From Euonymus europaeus (Eukaryota; Streptophyta; Magnoliopsida; Celastrales; Celastraceae), in NCBI GenBank assembly GCA_963580455.1, contig OY756966.1:15751001-15815000 (forward strand): a DNA stretch of 64,000 bases. The letters are read 5' to 3'. A program made the position numbers and the translations under genes. Of the stretch, positions 50,701-62,400 are shown one piece after another. Position 1 is the first letter of the stretch, and each line of letters opens with the position of its first letter. The notes under the pieces are model-generated. The model worked only from the letters and a program-made list of their open reading frames with translations, did no database searches and had not been told where the DNA came from.

Positions 50701-50790
50701 AAAGTTGCTCGGGATAGACTTTTTATTGTTCTTCTATGTGAAATTTTACGAGTATAAGCTTCCTACATTATTTCTATGGCAAAACACCAA
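47749..50790 (+). repeat. Block eta, right copy with two additional monomers
   Basis: This is the partner of 43430-46150. The offset increases from 4319 to 4640 bp across 49619-49939, so 321 bp were added. They are a 160-bp GAAATTATACGAG/GATGGC monomer and a 161-bp GAGTAAAACC/GCCAAAAACACC monomer. This pair is a standing combination also found at 1300-1600, 9600-9900 and 53000-53250. The 480-bp unit is seen again, with GGCATAG starts at 47830 and 48310, then 48950 and 49430. Confidence 0.87.
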
Positions 50791-53700
50791 CTTTCTATGA
50801 CAAATGGACAAAACCGTTAAAACCTCCTCCATAGAGAGAGTTGAGCAACTTCGGACTATCAAAGTTGCTCGGGATAGACTTTTTATTGTTCTTCTATGTC
50901 AAATTTTATGAGTATAAGCTTCTTACATTATTTGGATGCCACAACACCAACTTTCTATGACAAATGGACGAAATCGTTAAAACCTCCTCCTTAGAAAGAG
51001 TTGAGCGACTTCGGACTATCAAAGTTGCTCGGGATAGACTTTTTATTGTTCTTCTATGTCAAATTTAACGAGTATAAGCTTCCTACATTATTTCGATGCC
51101 AAAACACCAACTTTCTATGACAAGTGGACAAAACCGTTAAAACCTCCTCCATAGAGAGAGTTGAGCAACTTCGGACTATCAAAGTTGCTCGGGATAGACT
51201 TTTTATTGTTCTTCTATGTCAACTTGTACGAGTATAAGCTTCCTACATTATTTCGATGCCAAAACACCAACTTTCTATGGCAAATAGATAAAATCGTTAA
51301 AAGCTCCACCGTAGAAATAGTTGAGCAACTTCGGACTATCAAAATTGCTCGTGATAGACTTTTTATTGTTCTTCTATGTCAAATTTTACGAGTATAAGCT
51401 TCCTACATTATTTCAATGCCAAAACTCCAACTTTCTATGACAAATGGACAAAACCGTTAAAAGATCATCCATAGAGAGAGTTGAGCAACTACGGACTATC
51501 AAAGTTGCTCGGGATAGACTTTTAATTGTTCTTCTATGTCAAATTTAACGAGTATAAGCTTCCTACATTATTTCGATGCCAAAACACCAACTTTCTATGA
51601 CAAATGGACAAAAACGTTAAAAGCTCCTCCATAGAGAGAGTTGAGCAACTTCGGACTATCAAAGTTGCTCGGGATAGACTTTTTATTGTTCTTCTATGTG
51701 AAATTATACGAGTATAAGCTTCCTACATTATTTCGATGCCAAAACACCAACTTTCTATAACAAATGGACAAAATCGTTAAAACCTCCTCCATAGAGAGAG
51801 TTGAGCAACTTCGGACTATCAAAGTTGCTCGGGATAGACTTTTTATTGTTCTTCTATGTCAAATTTTATGAGTATAAGCTTCTTACATTATTTGGATGCC
51901 ACAACACCAACTTTCTATGACAAATGGACAAAATCGTTAAAACCTCCTCCTTAGAGAGAGTTGAGCAACTTCGGACTATCAAAGTTGCTCGGGATAGACT
52001 TTTTATTGTTCTTCTATGTGAAATTATACGAGTATAAGCTTCCTACATTATTTCGATGCCAAAACACCAACTTTCTATGACAAATGGACAAAAACGTTAA
52101 AAGCTCCTCCATAGAGAGAGTTGAGCAACTTCGGACTATCAATGTTGCTCGGGATAGACTTTTTATTGTTCTTCTATGTGAAATTATACGAGTATAAGCT
52201 TCCTACATTATTTCGATGCCAAAACACCAACTTTCTATGACAAATAGATAAAACCGTTAAAAGCTCCACCATAGAAAGAGTTGAGCAACTTCGGACTATC
52301 AAAATTGCTCGTGATAGACTTTTTATTGTTCTTCTATGTCAAATTTTACGATTATAAGCTTCCTACATTATTTCAATGCCAAAACTCCAACTTTCTATGA
52401 CAAATGGACAAAACCGTTAAAAGCTCATCCATAGAGAGAGTTGAGCAACTACGGACTATCAAAGTTGCTCGGGATAGACTTTTAATTGTTCTTCTATGTC
52501 AAATTTAACGAGTATAAGCTTCCTACATTATTTCAATGCCAAAACTCCAACTTTCTATGACAAATGGACAAAACCGTTAAAAGCTCATCCATAGAGAGAG
52601 TTGAGCAACTACGGACTATCAAAGTTGCTCGGGATAGACTTTTAATTGTTCTTCTATGTCAAATTTAACGAGTATAAGCTTCCTACATTATTTCGATGCC
52701 AAAACACCAACTTTCTATGACAAATCGACAAAATCGTTAAAACCTCCTCTATAGAGAGAGTTGAGCAACTTCGGACTATCAAAGTTGCTCGGGATAGACT
52801 TTTTATTGTTCTTCTATGTCAAATTTTATGAGTATAAGTTCTTACATTATTTGGATGCCACAACACCAACTTTCTATGACAAATGGACAAAATCGTTAAA
52901 ACCTCCTCCTTAGAGAGAGTTGAGCAACTTCGGACTATCAAAGTTGCTCGGGATAGACTTTTTATTGTTCTTTTATGTGAAATTATACGAGTATAAGCTT
53001 CCTACATTATTTCGATGGCAAAACACCAACTTTCTATGACAAATAGATAAAATCGTTAAAAGCTCCACCATAGAAATAGTTGAGCAACTTCGGACTATCA
53101 AAATTGCACGGGATAGACTTTTTATTGTTCTTCTATGTCAAATTTTACGAGTAAAACCTTCCTACATTATTTCGATGCCAAAAACACCAACTTTCTATAA
53201 CAAATAGATAAAATCGTTAAAAGCTCCACCATAGAAAGAGTTGAGCAACTTCGGACTATCAAAATTGCTCGGGATAGACTTTTTATTGTTCTTCTATGTC
53301 AAATTTAACGAGTATAAGCTTCCTACATTATTTCTATGCCAAAACACCAACTTTCTATGACAAATAGACAAAACCGTTAAAAGCTCCTCCATAGAGAGAG
53401 TTGAGCAACTTCGGACTATCAAAGTTGCTCGGGATAGACTTTTTATTGTTCTTCAATGTCAAATTTTACGAGTATAAGCTTCCTACATTATTTCGATGCC
53501 AAAACACCAACTTTCTATGACAAATGGACAAAACCGTTAAAAGCTCCTCCATAGAGAGAGTTGAGCAACTTCGGACTATCAAAGTTGCTCGGGATAGACT
53601 TTTTATTGTTCTTCTATGTGAAATTTTACGAGTATAAGCTTCCTACATTATTTCGATGGCAAAACACCAACTTTCTATGACGAATAGATAAAATCGTTAA

Positions 53701-56330
53701 AAGCTCCACCATAGAAATAGTTGAGCAACTTCGGACTATCAAAATTGCTCGGGATAGACTTTTTATTGTTCTTCTATGTCAAATTTTAGGTGTATAAGCT
53801 TCCTACATTATTTCGATGCCAAAACACCAACTTTCTATGACAAATGGAAAAAATCGTTAAAACCTCCTCCATAGAGAGAGTTGAGCAACTTCGGACTATC
53901 AAAGTTGCTCGGGATAGACTTTTTATTGTTCTTCTATGTCAAATTTAACGAGTATAAGCTTCCTACATTATTTCGATGCCAAAACACCAACTTTCTATGA
54001 CAAATGGACAAAACCGTTAAAACCTCCTCCATAGAGAGAGTTGAGCAACTTCGGACTATCAAAGTTGCTCGGGATAGACTTTTTATTGTTCTTCTATGTC
54101 AAATTTTACGAGTATAAGCTTCCTACATTATTTCGATGCCAAAACACCAACTTTCTATGACAAATAGATAAAACCGTTAAAAGCTCCACCATAGAAAGAG
54201 TTGAGCAACTTCGGACTATCAAAATTGCTCGTGATAGACTTTTTATTGTTCTTCTATGTCAAATTTTACGAGTATAAGATTCTTACATTATTTCAATGCC
54301 AAAACTCCAACTTTCTATGACAAATGGACAAAACCGTTAAAAGCTCATCCATAGAGAGAGTTGAGCAACTACGGACTATCAAAGTTGCTCGGGATAGACT
54401 TTTAATTGTTCTTCTATGTCAAATTTAACGAGTATAAGCTTCCTACATTATTTCGATGCCAAAACACCAACTTTCTATGACAAATCGACAAAACCGTTAA
54501 AACCACCTCCATAGAGAGAGTTGAGCAACTTCGGACTATCAAAGTTGCTCGGGATAGACTTTTTATTGTTCTTCTATGTCAAATTTTATGAGTATAAGCT
54601 TCTTACATTATTTGGATGCCACAACACCAACTTTCTATGACAAATGGACAAAATCGTTAAAACCTCCTCCTTAGAGAGAGTTGAGCAACTTCGGACTATC
54701 AAAGTTGCTCGGCATAGACTTTTAATGGTTCTTCTATGTCAAATTTAACGAGTATAAGCTTCCTACATTATTTCGATGCCAAAACACCAACTTTCTATGA
54801 CAAATGGACAAAACCGTTAAAAGCTCCTCCATAGAGAGAGTTGAGCAACTTCGGACTATCAAAGTTGCTCGGGATAGACTTTTTATTGTTCTTCTATGTC
54901 AAATTTTATGAGTATAAGCTTCTTACATTATTTGGATGCCACAACACCAACTTTCTATGACAAATGGACAAAATCGTTAAAACCACCTCCTTAGAGAGAG
55001 TTGAGCAACTTCGGACTATCAAAGTTGCTCGGCATAGACTTTTAATGGTTCTTCTATGTCAAATTTAACGAGTATAAGCTTCCTACATTATTTCGATGCC
55101 AAAACACCAACTTTCTATGACAAATGGACAAAACCGTTAAAACCTCCTCCATAGAGAGAGTTGAGCAACTTCGGACTATCAAAGTTGCTCGGGCTAGACT
55201 TTTTATTGTTCTTCTATGTCAAATTTTACGAGTATAAGCTTCCTACATTATTTCGATGCCAAAACGCCAACTTTCTATGACAAATAGATAAAACCGTTAA
55301 AAGCTCCACCATAGAAAGAGTTGAGCAACTTCGGACTATCAAAATTGCTCGTGATAGACTTTTTATTGTTCTTCTATCTCAAATTTTACGTGTATAAGCT
55401 TCCTACATTATTTCAATGCCAAAACTCCAACTTTCTATGACAAATGGACAAAACCGTTAAAAACTCATCCATAGAGAGAGTTGAGCAACTTCGGACTATC
55501 AAAGTTGCTCGGCATAGACTTTTAATGGTTCTTCTATGTCAAATTTAACGAGTATAAGCTTCCTACATTATTTCGATGCCAAAACACCAACTTTCTATGA
55601 CAAATGGACAAAACCGTTAAAAGCTCCTCCTTAGAGAGAGTTGAGCAACTTCGGACTATCAAAGTTGCTCGGCATAGACTTTTAATGGTTCTTCTATGTC
55701 AAATTTAACGAGTATAAGCTTCCTACATTATTTCGATGCCAAAACACCAACTTTCTATGACAAATGGACAAAACCGTTAAAAGCTCCTCCATAGAGAGAG
55801 TTGAGCAACTTCGGACTATCAAAGTTGCTCGTGATAGACTTTTTATTGTTCTTCTATGTCAAATTTTACGAGTATAAGCTTCCTACATTATTTCAATGCC
55901 AAAACTCCAACTTTCTATGACAAATCGACAAAACCATTAAAACCTCCTCCATAGAGAGAGTTGAGCAACTTCGGACTATCAAAGTTGCTCGGGATAGACT
56001 TTTTATTTTTCTTCTATATCAAATTTTATGAGTATAAGCTTCTTACATTATTTGGATGCCACAACACCAACTTTCTATGACAAATGGACAAAATCGTTAA
56101 AACCTCCTCCTTAGAGAGAGTTGAGCAACTTCGGACTATCAAAGTTGCTCGGCATAGACTTTTAATGGTTCTTCTATGTCAAATTTAACGAGTATAAGCT
56201 TCCTACATTATTTCGATGCCAAAACACCAACTTTCTATGACAAATGGACAAAACCGTTAAAAGCTCCTCCATAGAGAGAGTTGTGCAACTTCGGACTATC
56301 AAAGTTGCTCGGGATAGACTTTTTATTGTT
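50790..56330 (+). repeat. Mosaic stretch with one- and two-monomer duplications
   Basis: Three small in-register duplications are clear. The monomer at 52370-52529 (TTCAATGCC, AAAACTCCAAC, GCTCATCC, ACTACGG, TTTAATTG) is repeated at once at 52530-52689. A dimer of a TTTTATGAG and a GGCATAG monomer is repeated at an offset of 320 bp (GGCATAG at 54711 and 55031). A GGCATAG monomer is repeated 160 bp on (55511, 55671). 53200-54400 re-uses modules from 49.8 and 41.4 kb. Private changes include CAACTTGTACGAG at 51221. The open frame 51161-51397 is a satellite artefact. Confidence 0.82.
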
Positions 56331-57110
56331 CTTCTATGTGAAATTTTACGAGTATAAGCTTCCTACATTATTTCGATGGCAAAACACCAACTTTCTATGA
56401 CGAATAGATAAAATCGTTAAAAGCTCCCCCATAGAAATAGTTGAGCAACTTCGGAGTATCAAAATTGCTCGGGATAGACTTTTTATTGTTCTTCTATGTC
56501 AAATTTTAGGTGTATAAGCTTCCCACATTATTTGGATGCCACAACAACAACTTTCTATGAAAAATGGACAAAATCGTTAAAACCTCCTCCTTAGAGAGAG
56601 TTGAGCAACTTCGGACTATCAAAATTGCTCGGGATAGACTTTTTATTGTTCTTCTATGTCAAATTTAACGAGTATAAGCTTCCTACATTATTTCGATGGC
56701 AAAACACCAACTTTCTATGACGAATAGACAAAACCGTTAAAAGCTCCACCATAGAAATAGTTGAGCAACTTCGGACTATCAAAATTGCTCGGGATAGACT
56801 TTTTATTGTTCTTCTATGTCAAATTTTAGGTGTATAAGCTTCCTACATTATTTGGATGCCACAACACCAACTTTCTATGACAAATGGACAAAACCGTTAA
56901 AAGCTCCTACATAGAGAGAGTTGAGCAACTTCGGACTATCAAAATTGCTCGGGATAGACTTTTTATTGTTTTTCTATGTCAAATTTTATGAGTATAAGCT
57001 TCCTACATTATTTCGATGCCAAAACACCAACTTTCTATGACAAATAGATAAAATCGTTAAAAGCTCCACCATAGAAAGAGTTGAGCAACTTCGGACTATC
57101 AAAATTGCTC
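56330..57110 (+). repeat. GATGGC / TTAGGTG module, distant copy
   Basis: This repeats 36180-36950 at an offset of 20157 bp, including the monomer order GATGGC, TTAGGTG, GATGGC, TTAGGTG, CTACATAG and the GTTTTTCTATG mark at 56968. It is closest to 60800-61370, with which it shares CTCCCCCATAG, CGGAGTATC, CTTCCCACATT and CACAACAACAAC. The offset of 4465 bp to that copy equals 28 monomers minus 15, and is accounted for by the 13-bp deletion at 59121 and two 1-bp deletions near 57362 and 58002. Confidence 0.85.
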
Positions 57111-58560
57111 GTGATAGACTTTTTATTGTTCTTCTATGTCAAATTTTACGAATTTAAGCTTCCTACATTATTTCGATGCCAAAACACCAACTTTCTATGA
57201 CAAATGGACAAAACCGTTAAAAGCTCCTCCATATAGAGGGTTGAGCAACTTCGGACTGTGAAAGTTGCTCGGGATAGACTTTTTATTGTTCTTCTATGTC
57301 AAATTTAACGAGTATAAGCTTGCTACATTATTTCGATGCCAAAACACCAACTTTCTATGACAATGGACAAAACCGTTAAAAGCTCCTCCATAGAGAGAGT
57401 TGAGCAACTTCGGACTATCAAAGTTGCTCGAGATAGGTTTTTTATTGTTCTTCTATGTCAAATTTTACGAGTATAAGCTTCCTACATTATTTCGATGCCA
57501 AAACATCAACTTTCTATGACAAATCGACAAAACCGTTAAAAGCTCCTCCATAGAGAGAGTTGAGCAACTTCGGACTATCAAAATTGCTCGGGATAGACTT
57601 TTTATTGTTCTTCTATGTCAAATTTTATGAGTATAAGCTTCCTACATTATTTCGATGCCAAAACACCAACTTTCTATGACAAATAGATAAAATCGTTAAA
57701 AGCTCCACCATAGAAAGAGTTGAGCAACTTCGGACTATCAAAATTGCTCGGGATAGACTTTTAATTGTTCTTCTATGTCAAATTTTACGAATTTAAGCTT
57801 CCTACATTATTTTGATGCCAAAACACCAACTTTCTATGACAAATGGACAAAACCGTTAAAAGCTCCTCCATATAGAGGGTTGAGCAACTTCGGACTGTGA
57901 AAGTTGCTCGGGATAGACTTTTTATTGTTCTTCTATGTCAAATTTAACGAGTATAAGCTTGCTACATTATTTCGATGCCAAAACACCAACTTTCTATGAC
58001 AATGGACAAAACCGTTAAAAGCTCCTCCATAGAGAGAGTTGAGCAACTTCGGACTATCAAAGTTGCTCGAGATAGGCTTTTTATTGTTCTTCTATGTCAA
58101 ATTTTACGAGTATAAGCTTCCTACATTATTTCGATGCCAAAACATCAACATTCTATGACAAATCGACAAAACCGTTAAAACCTCCTCCATAGAGAGAGTT
58201 CAGCAACTTCGGACTATCAAAGTTGCTTGGGATAGACTTTTTATAGTTCTTCTATGTCAAATTTTATGAGTATAAGCTTCCTACGTTATTTCGATGCCAA
58301 AACACCAACTTTCTATGACAAATGGACAAAATCGTTAAAACCTCCTCCATAGAGAGAGTTGAGAAATTTCGGACTATCAAAGTTGCTCGAGATAGACTTT
58401 TAATGGTTCTTCTATGTCAAATTTAACGAGTATAAGCTTGCTACATTATTTCGATGCCAAAACACCAACTTTCTATGACAAATGGACAAAACCGTTAAAA
58501 GCTCCTCCATAGAGAGAGTTGAGCAACTTCGGACTATCAAAGTTGCTCGGGATAGGCTTT
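57110..58560 (+). repeat. Block zeta, right copy with a 639-bp internal duplication
   Basis: This is the distant partner of 34250-35340. The offset is 22876 bp at CCATATAGAGGG, 22556 bp from AGCTTGCTAC onward (two monomers fewer here) and 23195 bp from GTTCAGCA onward. The last step is an internal tandem duplication of 639 bp: ACGAATTTAAGC, CATATAGAGGG, AGCTTGCTAC, the 1-bp deleted ATGACAATGG and GCCAAAACATC all occur twice in order, with CTCCATATAG at 57227 and 57866. CTTCCTACGTTA closes the match near 58278. Confidence 0.87.
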
Positions 58561-59290
58561 TTATTGTTCTTCTATGTCAAATTTAACGAGTATAAGCTTC
58601 CTACATTATTTCGATGCCAAAACACCAACTTTCTATGACAAATGGACAAAACCGTTAAAAGCTCCTCCATAGAGAGAGTTGAGCAACTTCGGACTATCAA
58701 AGTTGCTCGGGATAGAATTTTTATTGTTCTTCTATGTCAAATTTTACGAGTATAAGCTTCCTACATTATTTCGATGCCAAAACTCCAACTTTCTATGACA
58801 AATGGACAAAACCGTTAAAAGCTCATCCATAGAGAGAGTTGAGCAACTACGGACTATCAAAGTTGCTCGGGATAGACTTTTAATTGTTCTTCTATGTCAA
58901 ATTTAACGAGTATAAGCTTCCTACATTATTTCAATGCCAAAACACCAACTTTCTATGACAAATCGACAAAACTATTAAAACCTCCTCCATAGAGAGAGTT
59001 GAGCAACTTCGGACTATCAAAGTTGCTCGGGATAGACTTTTTATTGTTCTTCTATGTCAAATTTTATGAGTATAAGCTTCTTACATTATTTGGATGCCAC
59101 AACACCAACTTTCTATGACAAATAAAAGCTCCACCATAGAAAGAGTTGAGCAACTTCGGACTATCAAAATTGCTTGGGATAGACTTTTTATTGTTCTTCT
59201 ATGTCAAATTTAACGAGTATAAGCTTCCTACATTATTTCTATGCCAAAACACCAACTTTCTATGACAAATGGACAAAACCGTTAAAAGCT
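58560..59290 (+). repeat. Satellite stretch containing the shortest monomer (147 bp)
   Basis: Ordinary TTTAACGAG, TTTTACGAG and TTTTATGAG monomers lead to one with a 13-bp deletion at about 59121-59124. ATGACAAAT is joined directly to AAAAGCTCCACC, and the usual block corresponding to AGATAAAATCGTT is missing. The joined sides are both A-rich, so replication slippage or end joining at short homology would explain it. This is the largest deletion I found in the window, and it occurs once. Confidence 0.88.
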
Positions 59291-60320
59291 CCTCCATAGA
59301 GAGAGTTGAGCAACTTCGGACTATCAAAGTTGCTCGGGATAGACTTTTTATTGTTCTTCTATGTGAAATTTTACGAGTATAAGCTTTCTACATTATTTCG
59401 ATGCCAAAACACCAACTTTCTATGACAAATGGACAAAACCGTTAAAAGCTCCTCCATAGAGAGAGTTGAGCAACTTCGGACAATCAAAGTTGCTCGGGAT
59501 AGACTTTTTATTGTTCTTCTATGTGAAATTTTACGAGTATAAGCTTCCTACATTATTTCGATGCCAAAACGCCAACTTTCTATGACGAATAGATAAAATC
59601 GTTAAAAGCTCCATCATAGAAATAGTTGAGCAACTTCGGACTATCAAAATTGCTCGAGATAGACTTTTTATTGTTCTTCTATGTCAAATTTTAGGTGTAT
59701 AAGCTTCCTACATTATTTCGATGCCAAAACACCAACTTTCTATGACAAATGGAAAAAATCGTTAAAACCTCCTCCATAGAGAGAGTTGAGCAACTTCGGA
59801 CTATCAAAGTTGCTCGGGATAGACTTTTTATTGTTCTTCTATGTCAAATTTAACGAGTATAAGCTTCCTACATTATTTCGATGCCAAAACACCAACTTTC
59901 TATGACAAATGGACAAAACCGTTAAAACCTCCTCCATAGAGAGAGTTGAGCAACTTCGAACTATCAAAATTGCTCGTGATAGACTTTTTATTGTTCTTCT
60001 ATGTCAAATTTTACGAGTATAAGCTTCCTACATTATTTCAATGCCAAAACTCCAACTTTGTATGACAAATGGACAAAACCGTTAAAAGCTCATACATAGA
60101 GAGAGTTGAGCAACTACGGACTATCAAAGTTGCTCGTGATAGACTTTTAATTGTTCTTCTATGTCAAATTTAACGAGTATAAGCTTCCTACATTATTTCG
60201 ATGGCAAAACACCAACTTTCTATGACGAATAGACAAAACCGTTAAAAGCTCCACCATAGAAATAGTTGAGCAACTTCGGACTATCAAAATTGCTCGGGAT
60301 AGACTTTTTATTGTTCTTCT
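59290..60320 (+). repeat. Block theta, left copy (6-7 monomers)
   Basis: This matches 61370-62400 at an offset of exactly 2080 bp (13 monomers). Shared rare marks are AAGCTTTCTACATT with GAAATTTTACG (59392), AAAACGCCAAC (59567, 61647), CTCCATCATAG, TGCTCGAGATAG, CTTCGAACTATC, GCTCATACATAG and two CTCGTGATAG monomers. A visible difference is AACTTTGTATGAC (about 60053) against AACTTTTTATGAC (about 62133). Confidence 0.87.
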
Positions 60321-61370
60321 ATGTCAAATTTTAGGTGTATAAGCTTCCTACATTATTTGGATGCCACAACACCAACTTTCTATGACAATTGGACAAAACC
60401 GTTAAAACCTCCTCCATAGAGAGAGTTGAGCAACTTCGGACTATCAAAGTTGCTCGGGATAGACTTTTTATTGTTCTTCTATGTTAAATTTTATTAGTAT
60501 AAGCTTCTTACATTATTTGGATGCCACAACACCAACTTTCTATGACGAATGGACAAAATCGTTAAAACCTCCTCCTTAGAGAGAGTTGAGCAACTTCGGA
60601 CTATCAAAGTTGCTCGGCATAGACTTTTAATGGTTCTTCTATGTCAAATTTAACGAGTATAAGCTTCCTACATTATTTCGATGCCAAAACACCAACTTTT
60701 TATGACAAATGGACAAAACCGTTAAAAGCTCCTCCATAGAGAGAGTTGAGCAACTTCGGACTATCAAAGTTGCTCGGGATAGACTTTTTATTGTTCTTCT
60801 ATGTGAAATTTTACGAGTATAAGCTTCCTACATTATTTCGATGTCAAAACACCAACTTTCTATGACGAATAGATAAAATCGTTAAAAGCTCCCCCATAGA
60901 AATAGTTGAGCAACTTCGGAGTATCAAAATTGCTCGGGATAGACTTTTTATTGTTCTTCTATGTCAAATTTTAGGTGTATAAGCTTCCCACATTATTTGG
61001 ATGCCACAACAACAACTTTCTATGAAAAATGGAGAAAATCGTTAAAACCTCCTCCTTAGAGAGAGTTGAGCAACTTCGGACTATCAAAATTGCTCGGGAT
61101 AGACTTTTTATTGTTCTTCTATGTCAAATTTAACGAGTATAAGCTTCCTACATTATTTCGATGGCAAAACACCAACTTTCTATGACGAATAGACAAAACC
61201 GTTAAAAGCTCCACCATAGAAATAGTTGAGCAACTTCGGACTATCAAAATTGCTCGGGATAGACTTTTTATTGTTCTTCTATGTCAAATTTTAGGTGTAT
61301 AAGCTTCCTACATTATTTGGATGCCACAACACCAACTTTCTATGACAATTGGACAAAACCGTTAAAAGCT
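60320..61370 (+). repeat. Satellite stretch between theta copies
   Basis: The part 60800-61370 repeats the GATGGC / TTAGGTG module of 56330. The part 60490-60790, with TTTTATTAGTATAAGC and GACGAATGGACAAAATCG, recurs at 62890-63190 at an offset of 2400 bp (exactly 15 monomers). The 61130-61370 monomers repeat 60170-60400, including ATGACAATTGGAC. There is nothing but satellite. Confidence 0.82.
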
Positions 61371-62400
61371 CCTACATAGAGAGAGTTGAGCAACTTCGGA
61401 CTATCAAAGTTGCTCGGGATAGACTTTTTATTGTTCTTCTATGTGAAATTTTACGAGTATAAGCTTTCTACATTATTTCGATGCCAAAACACCAACTTTC
61501 TATGACAAATGGACAAAACCGTTAAAAGCTCCTCCATAGAGAGAGTTGAGCAACTTCGGACAATCAAAGTTGCTCGGGATAGACTTTTTATTGTTCTTCT
61601 ATGTGAAATTTTACGAGTATAAGCTTCCTACATTATTTCGATGCCAAAACGCCAACTTTCTATGACGAATAGATAAAATCGTTAAAAGCTCCATCATAGA
61701 AATAGTTGAGCAACTTCGGACTATCAAAATTGCTCGAGATAGACTTTTTATTGTTCTTCTATGTCAAATTTTAGGTGTATAAGCTTCCTACATTATTTCG
61801 ATGCCAAAACACCAACTTTCTATGACAAATGGAAAAAATCGTTAAAACCTCCTCCATAGAGAGAGTTGAGCAACTTCGGACTATCAAAGTTGCTCGGGAT
61901 AGACTTTTTATTGTTCTTCTATGTCAAATTTAACGAGTATAAGCTTCCTACATTATTTCGATGCCAAAACACCAACTTTCTATGACAAATGGACAAAACC
62001 GTTAAAACCTCCTCCATAGAGAGAGTTGAGCAACTTCGAACTATCAAAATTGCTCGTGATAGACTTTTTATTGTTCTTCTATGTCAAATTTTACGAGTAT
62101 AAGCTTCCTACATTATTTCAATGCCAAAACTCCAACTTTTTATGACAAATGGACAAAACCGTTAAAAGCTCATACATAGAGAGAGTTGAGCAACTACGGA
62201 CTATCAAAGTTGCTCGTGATAGACTTTTAATTGTTCTTCTATGTCAAATTTAACGAGTATAAGCTTCCTACATTATTTCGATGGCAAAACACCAACTTTC
62301 TATGACGAATAGACAAAACCGTTAAAAGCTCCACCATAGAAATAGTTGAGCAACTTCGGACTATCAAAATTGCTCGGGATAGACTTTTTATTGTTCTTCT
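61370..62400 (+). repeat. Block theta, right copy
   Basis: This is the second copy of 59290-60320 at +2080 bp. It ends where the left copy continues with TTTTAGGTG but this one has TTTAACGAG (about 62407). A third, shorter occurrence of its first monomers, with AAGCTTTCTACATT, begins near 62560, 1120 bp further on (seven monomers). Confidence 0.85.
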
